NCBI RefSeq assembly: GCF_008000935.1
Contig: NZ_CP042831.1
Coordinates: 2,418,001 to 2,482,000, forward strand
Direction of reading: 5' to 3'
DNA: 64,000 nucleotides
DNA from: Flavobacterium alkalisoli
GTDB lineage: Bacteria > Bacteroidota > Bacteroidia > Flavobacteriales > Flavobacteriaceae
The first letter of the stretch is position 1; every line of letters begins with the position of its first letter. The notes under the pieces were generated by a model. It did no database searches. It was not told the DNA's origin and saw only the letters and a program-made list of their open reading frames with translations. Both the position numbers and the translations under genes were made by a program. Positions 16,969-25,215 of this stretch are shown here, in pieces.

Positions 16969-18528
16969 TTAATCTTCAGTAAAAGCTGCACTCTCATAGG
17001 CTCCGGCGTCGGGAGCAGTAGTGTTTCTGCTGGTGTTAACTATGTCAAACGGAACCTGTGCAGCAGTAGTGGTATTGCCCAGTCCGTTTGCTGCCGAATC
17101 GTCACTAATATTAAGTTTATTATTGTTTGGGTCTTCAAAAAACGGTTTATAGGTAGTAGAATTTTGCGCTATGGTACATCCTTCGTTAAACAGTGACTGA
17201 TCGCCAAAATTGTACATAGGGTTGTTAGTAAAACGGTTAGTGCTGTCTATAAACTTAATAAAGCAGTTGTTGAATTTATATTCAAACGGCAGTTCGCCCA
17301 CACGATCGAAAAGGAATCCGAAGTTTGAGGTACCGTAAAGAATACAGTTGTCAAAAGTTGCCGTAAGATTATTTACCAGTATGGCATCCTGTGTTTCCTG
17401 ATAGTCGCTTATAAGTACCGGAACCTGGTTAAAGCTGTTAAAGTAGTTGGCAAAAGTACAATGCTTAAAGTTGTAAAAACCTCCCAGTGTAGCAGCAAAC
17501 GATGCCTGCCCTGCCATATTGATTACTACATTTTCCCCATAAATAGTACCGTTACGTGAAAGTAGCCCTACATTGGTAGAGTTGTATAGCTGTACGTTTC
17601 TAAGGCTAAGTGCCTGTGCCGTACCGTTATTGCCCTCCATTAATATACCTACCGTATTGTTTTTAATTATGGCATTATTAAAGTTTGATGTACTGCCTTC
17701 CTGCAACCATATAGCACCCCATTGTCCCGGTATGTCGGCAAAATCAGGTTCCAGCCTGTCGCCTTCAAAAACAACCTGATTGGCTTCTGTTGCGGGGTCG
17801 GATGGGCTACCTATATTCATAGTAGCGCCGTTACGCACTATAAGCCCTGAATTGGCATGAAAATGTACCCTTGCACCCGGATTAACGGTAAGTGTCTTAC
17901 CCGGAGGTACTGCACCATATCCGTATACTACATACGGTTTGGCATTGGTCCATATAAGTTCGTTGCCGTTTTCGGTTTCGTCAAGGTTAAAACCGTATAT
18001 CTGGGTGTCGTCTACTTCGCTTATTGGGATACTTTCATACTGGCCTTCGTCATTACGCTGTGGGAACAGGAATATAGCATCCTGAACCAGCGTAACCAGT
18101 TCCACTTTTTGCGGAGCCGACTGTGTACTGTGAAACTCAATATGATCGGTATATAAAAAAGTATTCTCATTATTGGTAAACTCGGTGTAGTCTATCGTGG
18201 TTTCAATAAAAATAAACATACTGTCTTTAGCCAGCAGTTCCACATCGTTAAATACGCGTCCCGGCATGCCGTCTACCATCAGTCGGTATTTAGAGTCATT
18301 GCCCTGTCCAAGCTGTAGTGTAGGTATTTTAATATCCTTATCGCTTCGGTTGTATACTTTTAGGGTATAAGTGCTGGAGCCAATGTTTGTAAACACGGTA
18401 TCAAGGTACACGGTATCTTTAGAAAACTCGAGTCCGCCCGGGTTTGGCTCAAATTCAAAATCATTTCGGCATGAAGTAAGCGAAACGGCAAATATCCCAA
18501 ATACAAGCAACAGAAAGCTATAGCGCAT
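16969..18528 (-). CDS. Lipoprotein with right-handed beta-helix repeats
   Basis: 519 residues starting at the ATG 18528. The signal peptide ends in SLTSC. An N-terminal Ig-like region (VYLDTVFTNIGSSTYTLKVYN) is followed by a parallel beta-helix made of repeated short strands with Asn ladders (GLIVRNGATMNIG, NAIIKNNTVGILMEGN, LRNVQLYNSTNVGLLSRNG). Such folds bind or cleave polysaccharides in other proteins, but I see no catalytic signature. It lies directly upstream of the DUF1579 gene on the same strand. Surface-exposed location is inferred. Confidence 0.8.
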   Translation of the reverse strand: MRYSFLLLVFGIFAVSLTSCRNDFEFEPNPGGLEFSKDTVYLDTVFTNIGSSTYTLKVYNRSDKDIKIPTLQLGQGNDSKYRLMVDGMPGRVFNDVELLAKDSMFIFIETTIDYTEFTNNENTFLYTDHIEFHSTQSAPQKVELVTLVQDAIFLFPQRNDEGQYESIPISEVDDTQIYGFNLDETENGNELIWTNAKPYVVYGYGAVPPGKTLTVNPGARVHFHANSGLIVRNGATMNIGSPSDPATEANQVVFEGDRLEPDFADIPGQWGAIWLQEGSTSNFNNAIIKNNTVGILMEGNNGTAQALSLRNVQLYNSTNVGLLSRNGTIYGENVVINMAGQASFAATLGGFYNFKHCTFANYFNSFNQVPVLISDYQETQDAILVNNLTATFDNCILYGTSNFGFLFDRVGELPFEYKFNNCFIKFIDSTNRFTNNPMYNFGDQSLFNEGCTIAQNSTTYKPFFEDPNNNKLNISDDSAANGLGNTTTAAQVPFDIVNTSRNTTAPDAGAYESAAFTED

Positions 18529-18717
18529 AAATAACAATTTTTGGTAAAAGTAGCCATTAATTTGAAAAGTAAAAAAACAGCTGAATAGTTAACGGGGAAA
18601 AATGGTTTTTCTTATAAAGGGGCAAGTCCTTCAATTCAAAATTTAAAATTCATCATTTAAAATAGTATTTAGCAACTCTGTAACTTTCCTTAACTTTACA
18701 CTCCTAAAAAACAATTC

Positions 18718-19143
18718 ATGGCATTTGATAAAGAAAAGGCACTTAAAATGTGCAACGATTTTGCGAAAAACACCTTAATGGAAACCCTTGAAATTGTATA
18801 TACCGATGCCGGCGAAGATTTTCTGGAAGCAAAAATGCCTGTTAACCCCCGTGTACACCAGCCTATGGGGTTATTGCATGGCGGAGCCACGGTAGCATTG
18901 GCAGAAAGCGTGGGCAGTGCCGCTTCACTATTGTTTGTAAACCCTGAAATTCAGGAAGCAAGGGGGATAGAAATCAGTGCAAACCATGTGCGTGCCAAGC
19001 GCGACGGTGTAGTAACCGGAACCGCAAGAATAGTACACAAGGGGAGGAGCCTTCACCTGTGGGAAGTTAAAATAACCGACGAAAAAGGCAGGCTTATATC
19101 GCTTTGTAAGATTACAAACATGATATTGCCAAGGAAACGATAA
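18718..19143 (+). CDS. menI: 1,4-dihydroxy-2-naphthoyl-CoA thioesterase (hotdog fold)
   Basis: 141-residue PaaI/YdiI-type hotdog thioesterase. HQPMGLLHGGATVALAESVG aligns nearly residue for residue with E. coli MenI (YdiI); catalytic Glu63 and His54 fall at the same positions, and ISANHVRAKRDG matches its INANHVRSAREG. Hydrolyses DHNA-CoA in menaquinone synthesis. The next gene is isochorismate synthase, the first enzyme of the same pathway, which supports the assignment. Confidence 0.88.
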   Translation: MAFDKEKALKMCNDFAKNTLMETLEIVYTDAGEDFLEAKMPVNPRVHQPMGLLHGGATVALAESVGSAASLLFVNPEIQEARGIEISANHVRAKRDGVVTGTARIVHKGRSLHLWEVKITDEKGRLISLCKITNMILPRKR

Positions 19144-19252
19144 TTTGTTAATTCGATAATTTGTTTATTTGAATACCTGTGTTAGTTTCCCTCTTGAGAG
19201 GGGCAGGCGTGTTTCAGATAACCAAATAATCAAATCCACGAATACAGTATAA

Positions 19253-20314
19253 ATGACCAATCTACTCTTAAAAATACAAAACCAGTTGCAGGAACAGCGT
19301 CCGTTTGCGGTATACAGCAAACCGGGCAGCAGTGTGGTAACCGGAATATTTCAGGCAGACAGCCAAACGCATTACCTAACCGATTTTACCCGTAAAGGAT
19401 TTGTATTTGCTCCCTTTGAGGGCGATGAGTACCTGTTTATACCCGCAGAGGACAGCGATGTTATTTCGGTGACAGTAGAGGCCAACGGCTTTGCACCTGC
19501 CGAACCTGCTCCCGTAGGTATAGATGCAGATGCCAAGACTAAGTTTGAAGCTTTGGTAGCCAATTGCGTTAACGCTATAAACACAGGGAAATTCGGGAAG
19601 CTGGTAGCGTCCAGGAGTGAGATGGCACAACTTACGGTGACAGATATTACCAAAGTATACCAAAACTTACTGTATGCTTATCCTAATGCTTTTAAGTATT
19701 GCTTTTTCCATCCCGAAGCAGGCTTATGGATGGGCGCAACGCCAGAGCAGCTTTTAAAGGCACAAAACCATACCATACACACGGTAGCCCTTGCGGGTAC
19801 TCAGCTTTATAAGGAAGGGGAGGAAGCCGTATGGGAAAACAAAGAGAAGGAAGAGCAGCAGTTTGTAACCGATTTTATACTTAACGAACTTAAGCCTTAT
19901 ACCAGCCAAATTACCACAACACAGCCTTATACGTTTAGGGCGGGCAATTTGGTACATATTAAAACCGATATTTCGGCAGAGTTAAAGGATGCATCCCATT
20001 TAAAAGAGGTGCTGCAAACCCTGCACCCGACACCAGCCGTATGCGGACTCCCAAAAAAAGAAGCTAAGCAGTTTATACTGCAAACCGAAGGCTATAACCG
20101 CGAGTATTATTCGGGTTTTCTGGGAGAGATAAACCACGATTTTGCTACGGGCAAACAGGCACAAACCGACCTGTTTGTTAACCTGCGCTGCATGAAGGTA
20201 AACGGCAATGTTGCCCAGTTATTTATAGGCTGCGGCATTACAAAAGACAGTAACCCCGAAAAGGAGTTTTTTGAAACGGTTAATAAGAGCATGACCATGC
20301 GAAGGGTACTTTAA
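19253..20314 (+). CDS. menF: Isochorismate synthase
   Basis: 353-residue chorismate-binding enzyme (MenF/EntC/DhbC family) converting chorismate to isochorismate. Visible motifs are the LVASRSE strand, LWMGATPEQLL, the TVALAGTQ region, HIKTDISAELK, HPTPAVCGLPKKEA and the C-terminal QLFIGCGITKDSNPEKEFFET with acidic Mg2+ ligands. Shorter at the N-terminus than the usual anthranilate-synthase-type enzymes, as typical for flavobacterial MenF. It follows menI by 109 bp containing one CCCTCTTGAGAGGGG repeat. Menaquinone is the likely destination, though a siderophore role cannot be excluded. Confidence 0.9.
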   Translation: MTNLLLKIQNQLQEQRPFAVYSKPGSSVVTGIFQADSQTHYLTDFTRKGFVFAPFEGDEYLFIPAEDSDVISVTVEANGFAPAEPAPVGIDADAKTKFEALVANCVNAINTGKFGKLVASRSEMAQLTVTDITKVYQNLLYAYPNAFKYCFFHPEAGLWMGATPEQLLKAQNHTIHTVALAGTQLYKEGEEAVWENKEKEEQQFVTDFILNELKPYTSQITTTQPYTFRAGNLVHIKTDISAELKDASHLKEVLQTLHPTPAVCGLPKKEAKQFILQTEGYNREYYSGFLGEINHDFATGKQAQTDLFVNLRCMKVNGNVAQLFIGCGITKDSNPEKEFFETVNKSMTMRRVL

Positions 20315-20327
20315 TGAGTATTCAGTA

Positions 20328-20830
20328 ATCAGTGTTCAGTTCCCCTCTTGAAGTGTCTGCCACGCCACAGCGTGGTCATTGCGAGGAAGTATGACGAAGC
20401 AATCTTCTGTAGCTTATGAGTAAGTTCCCCTCTTGAGAGGGGCTAGGGGTGTGTCTGTTTAATTATGAATTTCAAATTACGGATTGAGATGTCTCCCTGC
20501 GGTCGACATGACAACCACTACCGTCATTGCGAGGTACGAAGCAATCTTTTCGGTATTGTTTGTCATTTCGATACGAAGTGATAACGGAGTGAGAAATCTC
20601 GAAGTAACCTACTGCCTACTGAACATTTCTTCTTTTGTCTTGACACAAAAGAACCATCACGCTATGGCGTGACTGCGACCTGGACTCCTTAGGCTAAAAA
20701 TCATTTCACTCGGCTTAACAGGCAACAGGTTGTCATTGCGAGGAAGTATGACGAAGCAATCTTCTGTAGCTTATGAGTAAGTTCCCCTCTTGAGAGGGGC
20801 TAGGGGTGTGTCATACTAAGTATCTAAGTT
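20328..20830. repeat. Interspersed repeat block 2
   Basis: Gene-free stretch with two identical-looking 81-bp direct repeats (20375-20455 and 20732-20812). Each is an ATTGC...GCAAT element joined to TTCCCCTCTTGAGAGGGGCT. Also present are an ATGTC...GACAT element (about 20487-20513), another ATTGC...GCAAT element (about 20524-20547), an ATTTC...GAAAT element (about 20563-20600) and a truncated copy of the long structured module (20631 to about 20720). Confidence 0.85.
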
Positions 20831-20869
20831 ACTAAGAACCTAAGTTCCTTAGATTAAAACCAAACTCTG

Positions 20870-20877
20870 TATCTTTG
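20870..20877 (+). promoter_or_regulatory. Promoter -7 box for bshB1
   Basis: TATCTTTG matches TAnnTTTG, 29 bp before the bshB1 ATG. Confidence 0.55.
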
Positions 20878-20906
20878 CTACTTTAAAACTTTGCAACTAA
20901 AGATAA

Positions 20907-21623
20907 ATGAAACTCGATATACTTGTTTTTGGTGCCCATCCCGATGATGTGGAGCTAAGCTGTGGGGCAACCATAGCAAAAGAAATTTCTCTTGGTAAAA
21001 CTGTTGGTATTGTAGACTTAACCCGTGGCGAACTGGGTACACGCGGTACGGCCGAAATTCGTGATGAAGAAGCTGCCGAAGCCGCTAAAATTCTGGGTGT
21101 TTCCGTTAGGGAGAACCTGCGTTTTCGCGATGGCTTTTTTGTAAACGACGAAAAACACCAGCTTGAGGTTATAAAAATGATACGCAAGTACCAGCCGGAA
21201 ATAGTAATATGCAACGCGATAGATGACCGACACATAGATCACGGTAAGGGCAGTAAGCTGGTTAGCGATGCGTGTTTCCTTTCGGGACTGCGCAAGATAG
21301 AAACTCAGCTTAACGGAGAGCCGCAACAGGCTTACAGGCCAAAACTGGTATACCATTACATACAGTGGAAAAACCTTACTCCCGATTTCGTAGTGGATGT
21401 TACCGGATTTATGGATACAAAAGTGGCTTCGCTTATGGCATACAAGTCGCAGTTTTATGACCCAAACAGCAGCGAACCGGTTACGCCAATAGCTACAAAA
21501 AACTTTAAAGAAAGCATTTTGTACCGAGCACAGGACTTAGGAAGGCTAATAAACAGCGAATATGCCGAAGGCTTTACTGTAGAAAGGTATGTGGCTGTCA
21601 ATAGCTTAAGTGATTTGGTATAA
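20907..21623 (+). CDS. bshB1: N-acetylglucosaminyl-malate deacetylase for bacillithiol synthesis
   Basis: 238-residue zinc-dependent LmbE-family deacetylase; removes acetyl from GlcNAc-malate in the second step of bacillithiol synthesis. The zinc motif HPDDVE (His11, Asp14) and DDRHIDHG (third ligand His111) are present. The BshB1-specific segments FGAHPDDVELSCGAT and LTRGELGTRGT are also present. Bacillithiol genes are widespread in Bacteroidetes, so the subfamily call is safe. The gene has its own promoter. Confidence 0.93.
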   Translation: MKLDILVFGAHPDDVELSCGATIAKEISLGKTVGIVDLTRGELGTRGTAEIRDEEAAEAAKILGVSVRENLRFRDGFFVNDEKHQLEVIKMIRKYQPEIVICNAIDDRHIDHGKGSKLVSDACFLSGLRKIETQLNGEPQQAYRPKLVYHYIQWKNLTPDFVVDVTGFMDTKVASLMAYKSQFYDPNSSEPVTPIATKNFKESILYRAQDLGRLINSEYAEGFTVERYVAVNSLSDLV

Positions 21624-21649
21624 AAAAGTGTAATTTTTTTGTATATTTA

Positions 21650-21681
21650 TTTGCAGGAAAGCTAACGCTATACTATATTTG
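21650..21681 (+). promoter_or_regulatory. Promoter of tRNA-His
   Basis: TTTG (21650-21653), 20-bp spacer, TATATTTG (21674-21681): a perfect match to the Bacteroidetes sigma-factor consensus, 17 bp before the tRNA. Confidence 0.8.
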
Positions 21682-21697
21682 CACTCGCAAAACAGAT

Positions 21698-21772
<75 letters not shown>

Positions 21773-21781
21773 CCTAAATAG

Positions 21782-21817
21782 AAACCCTTAGAGAAATCTA
21801 AGGGTTTTTTGTTTTTG
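21782..21817 (+). terminator. Terminator of tRNA-His
   Basis: Stem AACCCTTAGA/TCTAAGGGTT with GAAA tetraloop, followed by TTTTTTGTTTTT. Confidence 0.9.
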
Positions 21818-21825
21818 TTCTTTTT

Positions 21826-22240
21826 CCATTTCGAGCGAAACATAGTGTAGTGGAGAAATCTATGTCATTGTGAGCAAGCATGACGAAGCAATCTTTTAAA
21901 GGTAATGAGTAAGTTCCCCTCTTGAGAGGGGCAGGGGTGTGTCTGTTTAATTATGAATTTCAAATTACGAATTGAGATGTCTCCCTGCGGTCGACATGAC
22001 AACCGCTACTGCTATTGCGAGCAAGCATGACGAAGCAATCTTTTAAAGGTAATGAGTAAGTTCCCCTCTTGAGAGGGGCAGGGGTGTGTCTGTTTAATTA
22101 TGAATTTCAAATTACGAATTGAGATGTCTCCCTGCGGTCGACATGACAACCGCTACAGCCATTGCGAGGAGGAACGACACGGCAATCTTTTAAAGGTAAT
22201 GAGTAAGTTCCCCTCTTGAGAAGGGCAGGGGTGTGTTATC
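21826..22240. repeat. Repeat block 3 with 147-bp tandem repeat
   Basis: Starts with an ATTTC...GAAAT element (about 21829-21862). From about 21864 to 22235 a 147-bp unit repeats about 2.5 times: the phrase ATCTTTTAAAGG starts at 21891, 22038 and 22185. Each unit contains an ATTGC...GCAAT element, CCCCTCTTGAGAGGGGCAGG, and an ATGTC...GACAT element. No coding content. Confidence 0.88.
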
Positions 22241-22302
22241 ACTACTGCAACTCAGCACCTCTAAAATCTCACTCATTTTGTTTGTTATATCACCTTAATT
22301 TT

Positions 22303-22310
22303 TACTTTTG
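22303..22310 (+). promoter_or_regulatory. Promoter -7 box
   Basis: TACTTTTG matches TAnnTTTG. It overlaps a TTG at 22308 that would otherwise start the next gene, so the ATG at 22326 is the likelier start. Confidence 0.5.
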
Positions 22311-22325
22311 GGAAAATTTACAATT

Positions 22326-22679
22326 ATGCAGTTATATTTAATACTGGGAGCAGGTGCTGTACTTGCCTACTTTGTGTCCCGCGAATGGAGTAAAAGAAAT
22401 ACCAACTATATAAAGCCCGAAAGCAAACCGCAATACAGCAGTAACCTACAGGAGCTTATTGAACAGTTAGGACTTAGGTATGCCGAAAAACTGGACCTTG
22501 TAGCCCAGGCAGACGGTACAACCGTACAGGTATTTGCAAAACAGGACGCTAACCACGCGAGCCCGCTTGCCACAATAACTGATAAAGAACTTAGCAAAAA
22601 GGTAAAAAAAGGTAAGGTGTATGCAAAAGTGGCTTCTATTGCAGGAGGTACTATGAAGATTGAGTTTTTTGGAAACTAA
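22326..22679 (+). CDS. Small membrane-anchored hypothetical protein
   Basis: 117 residues from ATG 22326; the longer frame from TTG 22308 collides with a promoter box. One N-terminal transmembrane helix (LYLILGAGAVLAYFV), a short hydrophilic linker, then a small soluble domain of about 70 residues (LQELIEQLGLRYAEKLDL... and a C-terminal KVYAKVASI strand). Unknown function. It sits between two repeat blocks. Confidence 0.6.
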   Translation: MQLYLILGAGAVLAYFVSREWSKRNTNYIKPESKPQYSSNLQELIEQLGLRYAEKLDLVAQADGTTVQVFAKQDANHASPLATITDKELSKKVKKGKVYAKVASIAGGTMKIEFFGN

Positions 22680-22684
22680 TTTTT

Positions 22685-22865
22685 TTGTCATTTCGAGCGA
22701 AACGCAGAGTAGTCGAGAAAACTAAACCATAAAATATAAAACCCCTTAGCGTTCGCTAAGGGGTTTTGTTTTGAGCCTGCCACCTCACAAAAGTTGTCAT
22801 TGCGAGGCACGAAGCAATCTAAACAATATTGTTTGTCATTTCGACTATAGGAGAAATCTCTTTCC
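22685..22865. repeat. Interspersed repeat block 4
   Basis: Contains a partial ATTTC-type element (from 22689), a terminator, a short ATTGC...GCAAT element (22798-22820) and a short ATTTC...GAAAT element (about 22838-22862). Confidence 0.75.
22738..22769 (+). terminator. Rho-independent terminator
   Basis: Stem AACCCCTTAGC/GCTAAGGGGTT followed by TTGTTTT, downstream of the 117-residue gene. Confidence 0.8.
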
Positions 22866-23099
22866 TAAATATAAAGATGTTTATTTGTTTTTTAACTAAA
22901 AAGTTAATTTGTAATGATTTTTTTCTTAAAATTGTATAAATAATTTTTTAATGCCTTACCGTCCCTATGTTATTATATACTCCATCAATTATTCTTCTTT
23001 TATAGTATTTCTATTTCAATTATCATGAGACTTTGGGCGAGGTGATTTATTAAATAATTTTTTGTGTCTAGCAACAGTTTAAACTAAAATCTAAAGGTT

Positions 23100-23342
23100 A
23101 TGAATAATAAAAAGACATCAAAAGCAATGGCTTCCTTAGCAGCAGAAAAGCTGAATGATAAAAATGCTTCTAAGATTCAAAAACAATTAGCGGGTTCTGT
23201 ATTATCTCAAACAGGGTCAAAGAATCAAACAAGTAGTGAAATGGAGACCATTGCATCTAATGTTTTAAAAAGCCCTAAATATAGTGATGATACAAAATCT
23301 TTAGCAGCCTCAGTTCTTTCCCAGTCTGATAAGAGCAGATAA
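23100..23342 (+). CDS. Small two-repeat protein, first gene of a four-gene cassette
   Basis: 80 residues rich in Ser, Lys and Ala, no signal or membrane helix. Two homologous halves of 38-residue period: TS-x2-MASLAAEKL...LAGSVLSQ (about 6-37) and TS-x2-METIASNVL...LAASVLSQ (about 44-75). This would make a helical-repeat or self-associating protein. I have the impression that similar short proteins occur as unnamed hypotheticals in diverse bacteria but cannot verify it here. The following membrane-protein gene starts 6 bp after the stop, indicating one transcript. Confidence 0.7.
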   Translation: MNNKKTSKAMASLAAEKLNDKNASKIQKQLAGSVLSQTGSKNQTSSEMETIASNVLKSPKYSDDTKSLAASVLSQSDKSR

Positions 23343-23348
23343 AATATT

Positions 23349-23855
23349 ATGTCTAACAAGTCAAAAAAAGAAAATAAAGAATCAGAAGAAAAAAGATTAA
23401 GATATATTGTTAATCTTGAAAAACATTGTGAAAGAGCCCAAGATCATAAAAAATACTCTACTGATAGATTTGATATACTTGTTATTTCAATTTCAACCAC
23501 AGCTTTAATTTTTTCAATTGGTTTTGTAAAGGATTTTGTTAAAGGAATAAATAATGTAAATTATTTTACTCTTAAATTATCTTGGTTATTATTTGTAATG
23601 ACAATTTTTTTTAATCTAATTTCTCAAGTATCGTCATATTATGCTAATAATTATGATTATTTAGTCACTAAATTAATTTTGAAGGAGAAACGTAATCGAA
23701 AAGAGCTGACTTGTGATGAGCAATATAAACAGAAAAAGTATGATAAAAGATGTAGAAGATGTAGTAAGCTAACAGATGTACTTAACTTAGTATGCTTACT
23801 TTTTTTAACAATCGGGCTTGTAGTATTAATATTTTTTTTCAGTATGAATATTTAA
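23349..23855 (+). CDS. Three-helix membrane protein, second cassette gene
   Basis: 168 residues. A very charged N-terminus (about 1-43, Lys/Glu-rich) is followed by transmembrane helices at about 44-63 and 78-98. A long basic cytoplasmic loop (Lys/Arg/Cys-rich, with KYDKRCRRCSK) precedes a third helix at about 143-166. The helix pair after a helical N-terminal region recalls SLATT-type pore-forming effectors, but the resemblance is only architectural. AT-rich. Translationally close to the 80-residue gene before it. Confidence 0.7.
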   Translation: MSNKSKKENKESEEKRLRYIVNLEKHCERAQDHKKYSTDRFDILVISISTTALIFSIGFVKDFVKGINNVNYFTLKLSWLLFVMTIFFNLISQVSSYYANNYDYLVTKLILKEKRNRKELTCDEQYKQKKYDKRCRRCSKLTDVLNLVCLLFLTIGLVVLIFFFSMNI

Positions 23856-23867
23856 ATTTAAACAAAT

Positions 23868-24029
23868 ATGGGAAATAATGATGATGAATTAAAAAAGAGA
23901 CAGCAGGAAGAACAATTAAGAAGGCAGAGAGAGGAAGAACAAAGAAGACGTTTAGAGGAGCAACAGAGAAGAAATCAAGAAATTCAAAAAGGTAGACCTA
24001 CTGATAGTAGACCTACAGAAGATGATTAA
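23868..24029 (+). CDS. Small charged coiled-coil protein, third cassette gene
   Basis: 53 residues, too short for routine gene callers. Almost every residue in the first 40 is Glu, Gln, Arg or Lys with heptad-like Leu (KKRQQEEQLRRQREEEQRRR), then a PTDSRPTEDD tail. It starts 12 bp after the membrane protein stop and ends 2 bp before the next ATG. The position in a tight gene string is the main reason to accept it. Function unknown. Confidence 0.6.
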   Translation: MGNNDDELKKRQQEEQLRRQREEEQRRRLEEQQRRNQEIQKGRPTDSRPTEDD

Positions 24030-24031
24030 TT

Positions 24032-24205
24032 ATGGATTTTGAGAATATAAAAATTATTTTAGAAGCCAACGGCTGGACAAATATTTTATTTGTAGGAGGT
24101 AATAATAATGGTTTAATTATTGTAACCGAAGGAGAGCAACGTACAGAAATGAGTTATGCGAGATATTTAGAACTTTTGACCAAATATGTTTTAGATAGAA
24201 GATAA
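24032..24205 (+). CDS. Small acidic protein, fourth cassette gene
   Basis: 57 residues beginning MDFENIKIILEANGW, then a strand-turn-strand NILFVGGNNNGLIIVTEG and a C-terminal helix SYARYLELLTKYVLDRR. No signal or membrane segment, unknown family. It starts 2 bp after the previous stop. Compact alpha/beta composition and position suggest a real gene. Confidence 0.58.
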   Translation: MDFENIKIILEANGWTNILFVGGNNNGLIIVTEGEQRTEMSYARYLELLTKYVLDRR

Positions 24206-24264
24206 CTCCTTCTCTGGCAAACTATTTGATGTGCAGTTAATTGAAAACCAATTAAACGCGCGTT

Positions 24265-24756
24265 ATGAAAAAACTGCTACTATTGCTATTGTTTCCGTTG
24301 CTGGGCTTTGGCCAGCATAACTTCAGCATTATAAAAAACAACCTGGTTTGGGAAAAGGTGTTTCCCGGCACGGTAATGCCGGAGGAGATGATGAAACAAA
24401 TTAAGCTTACGGGCAAGTGCCAGTTTGCCGACTTTAACTACAATGTGGTAGACTTTTGCATTAACTATACTTCCGACGATTTAAAGAACTTTGGCTACAG
24501 AGTGTCTCCGTACTTCCTTTCTGAGGGCGGACAGTGTACCGGTATGGTAGAGTTTAAAGAGGGGCGATATAAGGTTACCATCTTTAAACTGGATTATTAT
24601 GATCCCGATGATATAATGTTAGTACTTCCGGTAAACGGAGAAATATTGAAGGACGGGCAGGTGCGCGACAGGGATGCCTACGAGCGTGCCCTAAGCTACT
24701 TTGACCAGTACTTTACCTACCTTTTTGAAAAAATAGTTGCCAGAGACGGCTGGTAA
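24265..24756 (+). CDS. Secreted protein, unknown function
   Basis: 163 residues with signal peptide MKKLLLLLLFPLLGFGQ and a Cys-containing mature domain (CQFADF, FCINY, GQCTGMVEF). Beta-rich with a C-terminal helix; arrangement vaguely resembles DUF4468 but is not convincing. Codon use is GC-richer than the cassette before it. The following lipoprotein gene is 24 bp downstream. Confidence 0.65.
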   Translation: MKKLLLLLLFPLLGFGQHNFSIIKNNLVWEKVFPGTVMPEEMMKQIKLTGKCQFADFNYNVVDFCINYTSDDLKNFGYRVSPYFLSEGGQCTGMVEFKEGRYKVTIFKLDYYDPDDIMLVLPVNGEILKDGQVRDRDAYERALSYFDQYFTYLFEKIVARDGW

Positions 24757-24780
24757 AAATCATCACCTTACTAAAACCAA

Positions 24781-25149
24781 ATGAAAAAAGCAATTACCTT
24801 ACTACTGCTTCCGTTTATGCTTGTTTCCTGCGAACTGCTGGACAACGACCCCGATAACGATGGCGATGCTATAGATACTGTTATAGATATTGTTAACGAC
24901 GACGAAGATGATGGTCCGTATTATGACGAAAACCCTGATTTAAAGGCAGTAACCGTGCAAACCAACTGCAATGGCGGTTTTATAGAAGACTACTGTATTA
25001 CCCAGGGGACTTTTTCGGCTATAATAGATCAGGTAAACCACTCTAACGATCCCTGTATAGAGATTTCCTTTAATGATATAGACGGCGTTTCCCGCCACGG
25101 ATTTTTTGTTTCTGCCGGGTATAATGTTTATGGCTGTCTTAGGGAGTAG
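24781..25149 (+). CDS. Small Asp-rich lipoprotein
   Basis: 122 residues, lipobox LVSC (Cys17), then a strongly acidic linker (NDPDNDGDAIDT, NDDEDDGPYYDEN) and a small domain with four Cys. The acidic stretch could bind Ca2+, but no canonical EF-hand or TSP3 repeat is complete. Envelope-anchored, unknown role. A bidirectional terminator follows. Confidence 0.65.
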   Translation: MKKAITLLLLPFMLVSCELLDNDPDNDGDAIDTVIDIVNDDEDDGPYYDENPDLKAVTVQTNCNGGFIEDYCITQGTFSAIIDQVNHSNDPCIEISFNDIDGVSRHGFFVSAGYNVYGCLRE

Positions 25150-25158
25150 TTTTAAAAC

Positions 25159-25200
25159 TAAACAACAAACCCTCTACACAAGTAGAGGGTTTGTTGTTTT
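25159..25200. terminator. Bidirectional rho-independent terminator
   Basis: Long stem AACAACAAACCCTCTAC/GTAGAGGGTTTGTTGTT between convergent genes, with T-rich exits on both strands. Confidence 0.9.
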
Positions 25201-25215
25201 ATAATTATATGGTTT

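Noticed and set aside
16902..16997. N-terminal extension of the DUF1579 protein
   Set aside because: It would bury the lipoprotein signal and overlaps the adjacent gene.
21864..22235. CRISPR-like array
   Set aside because: Period of 147 bp with units repeated in full, no spacers and no cas genes nearby.
22308..22325. TTG start extending the 117-residue membrane protein
   Set aside because: It overlaps the TACTTTTG promoter box; the ATG at 22326 is preferred.
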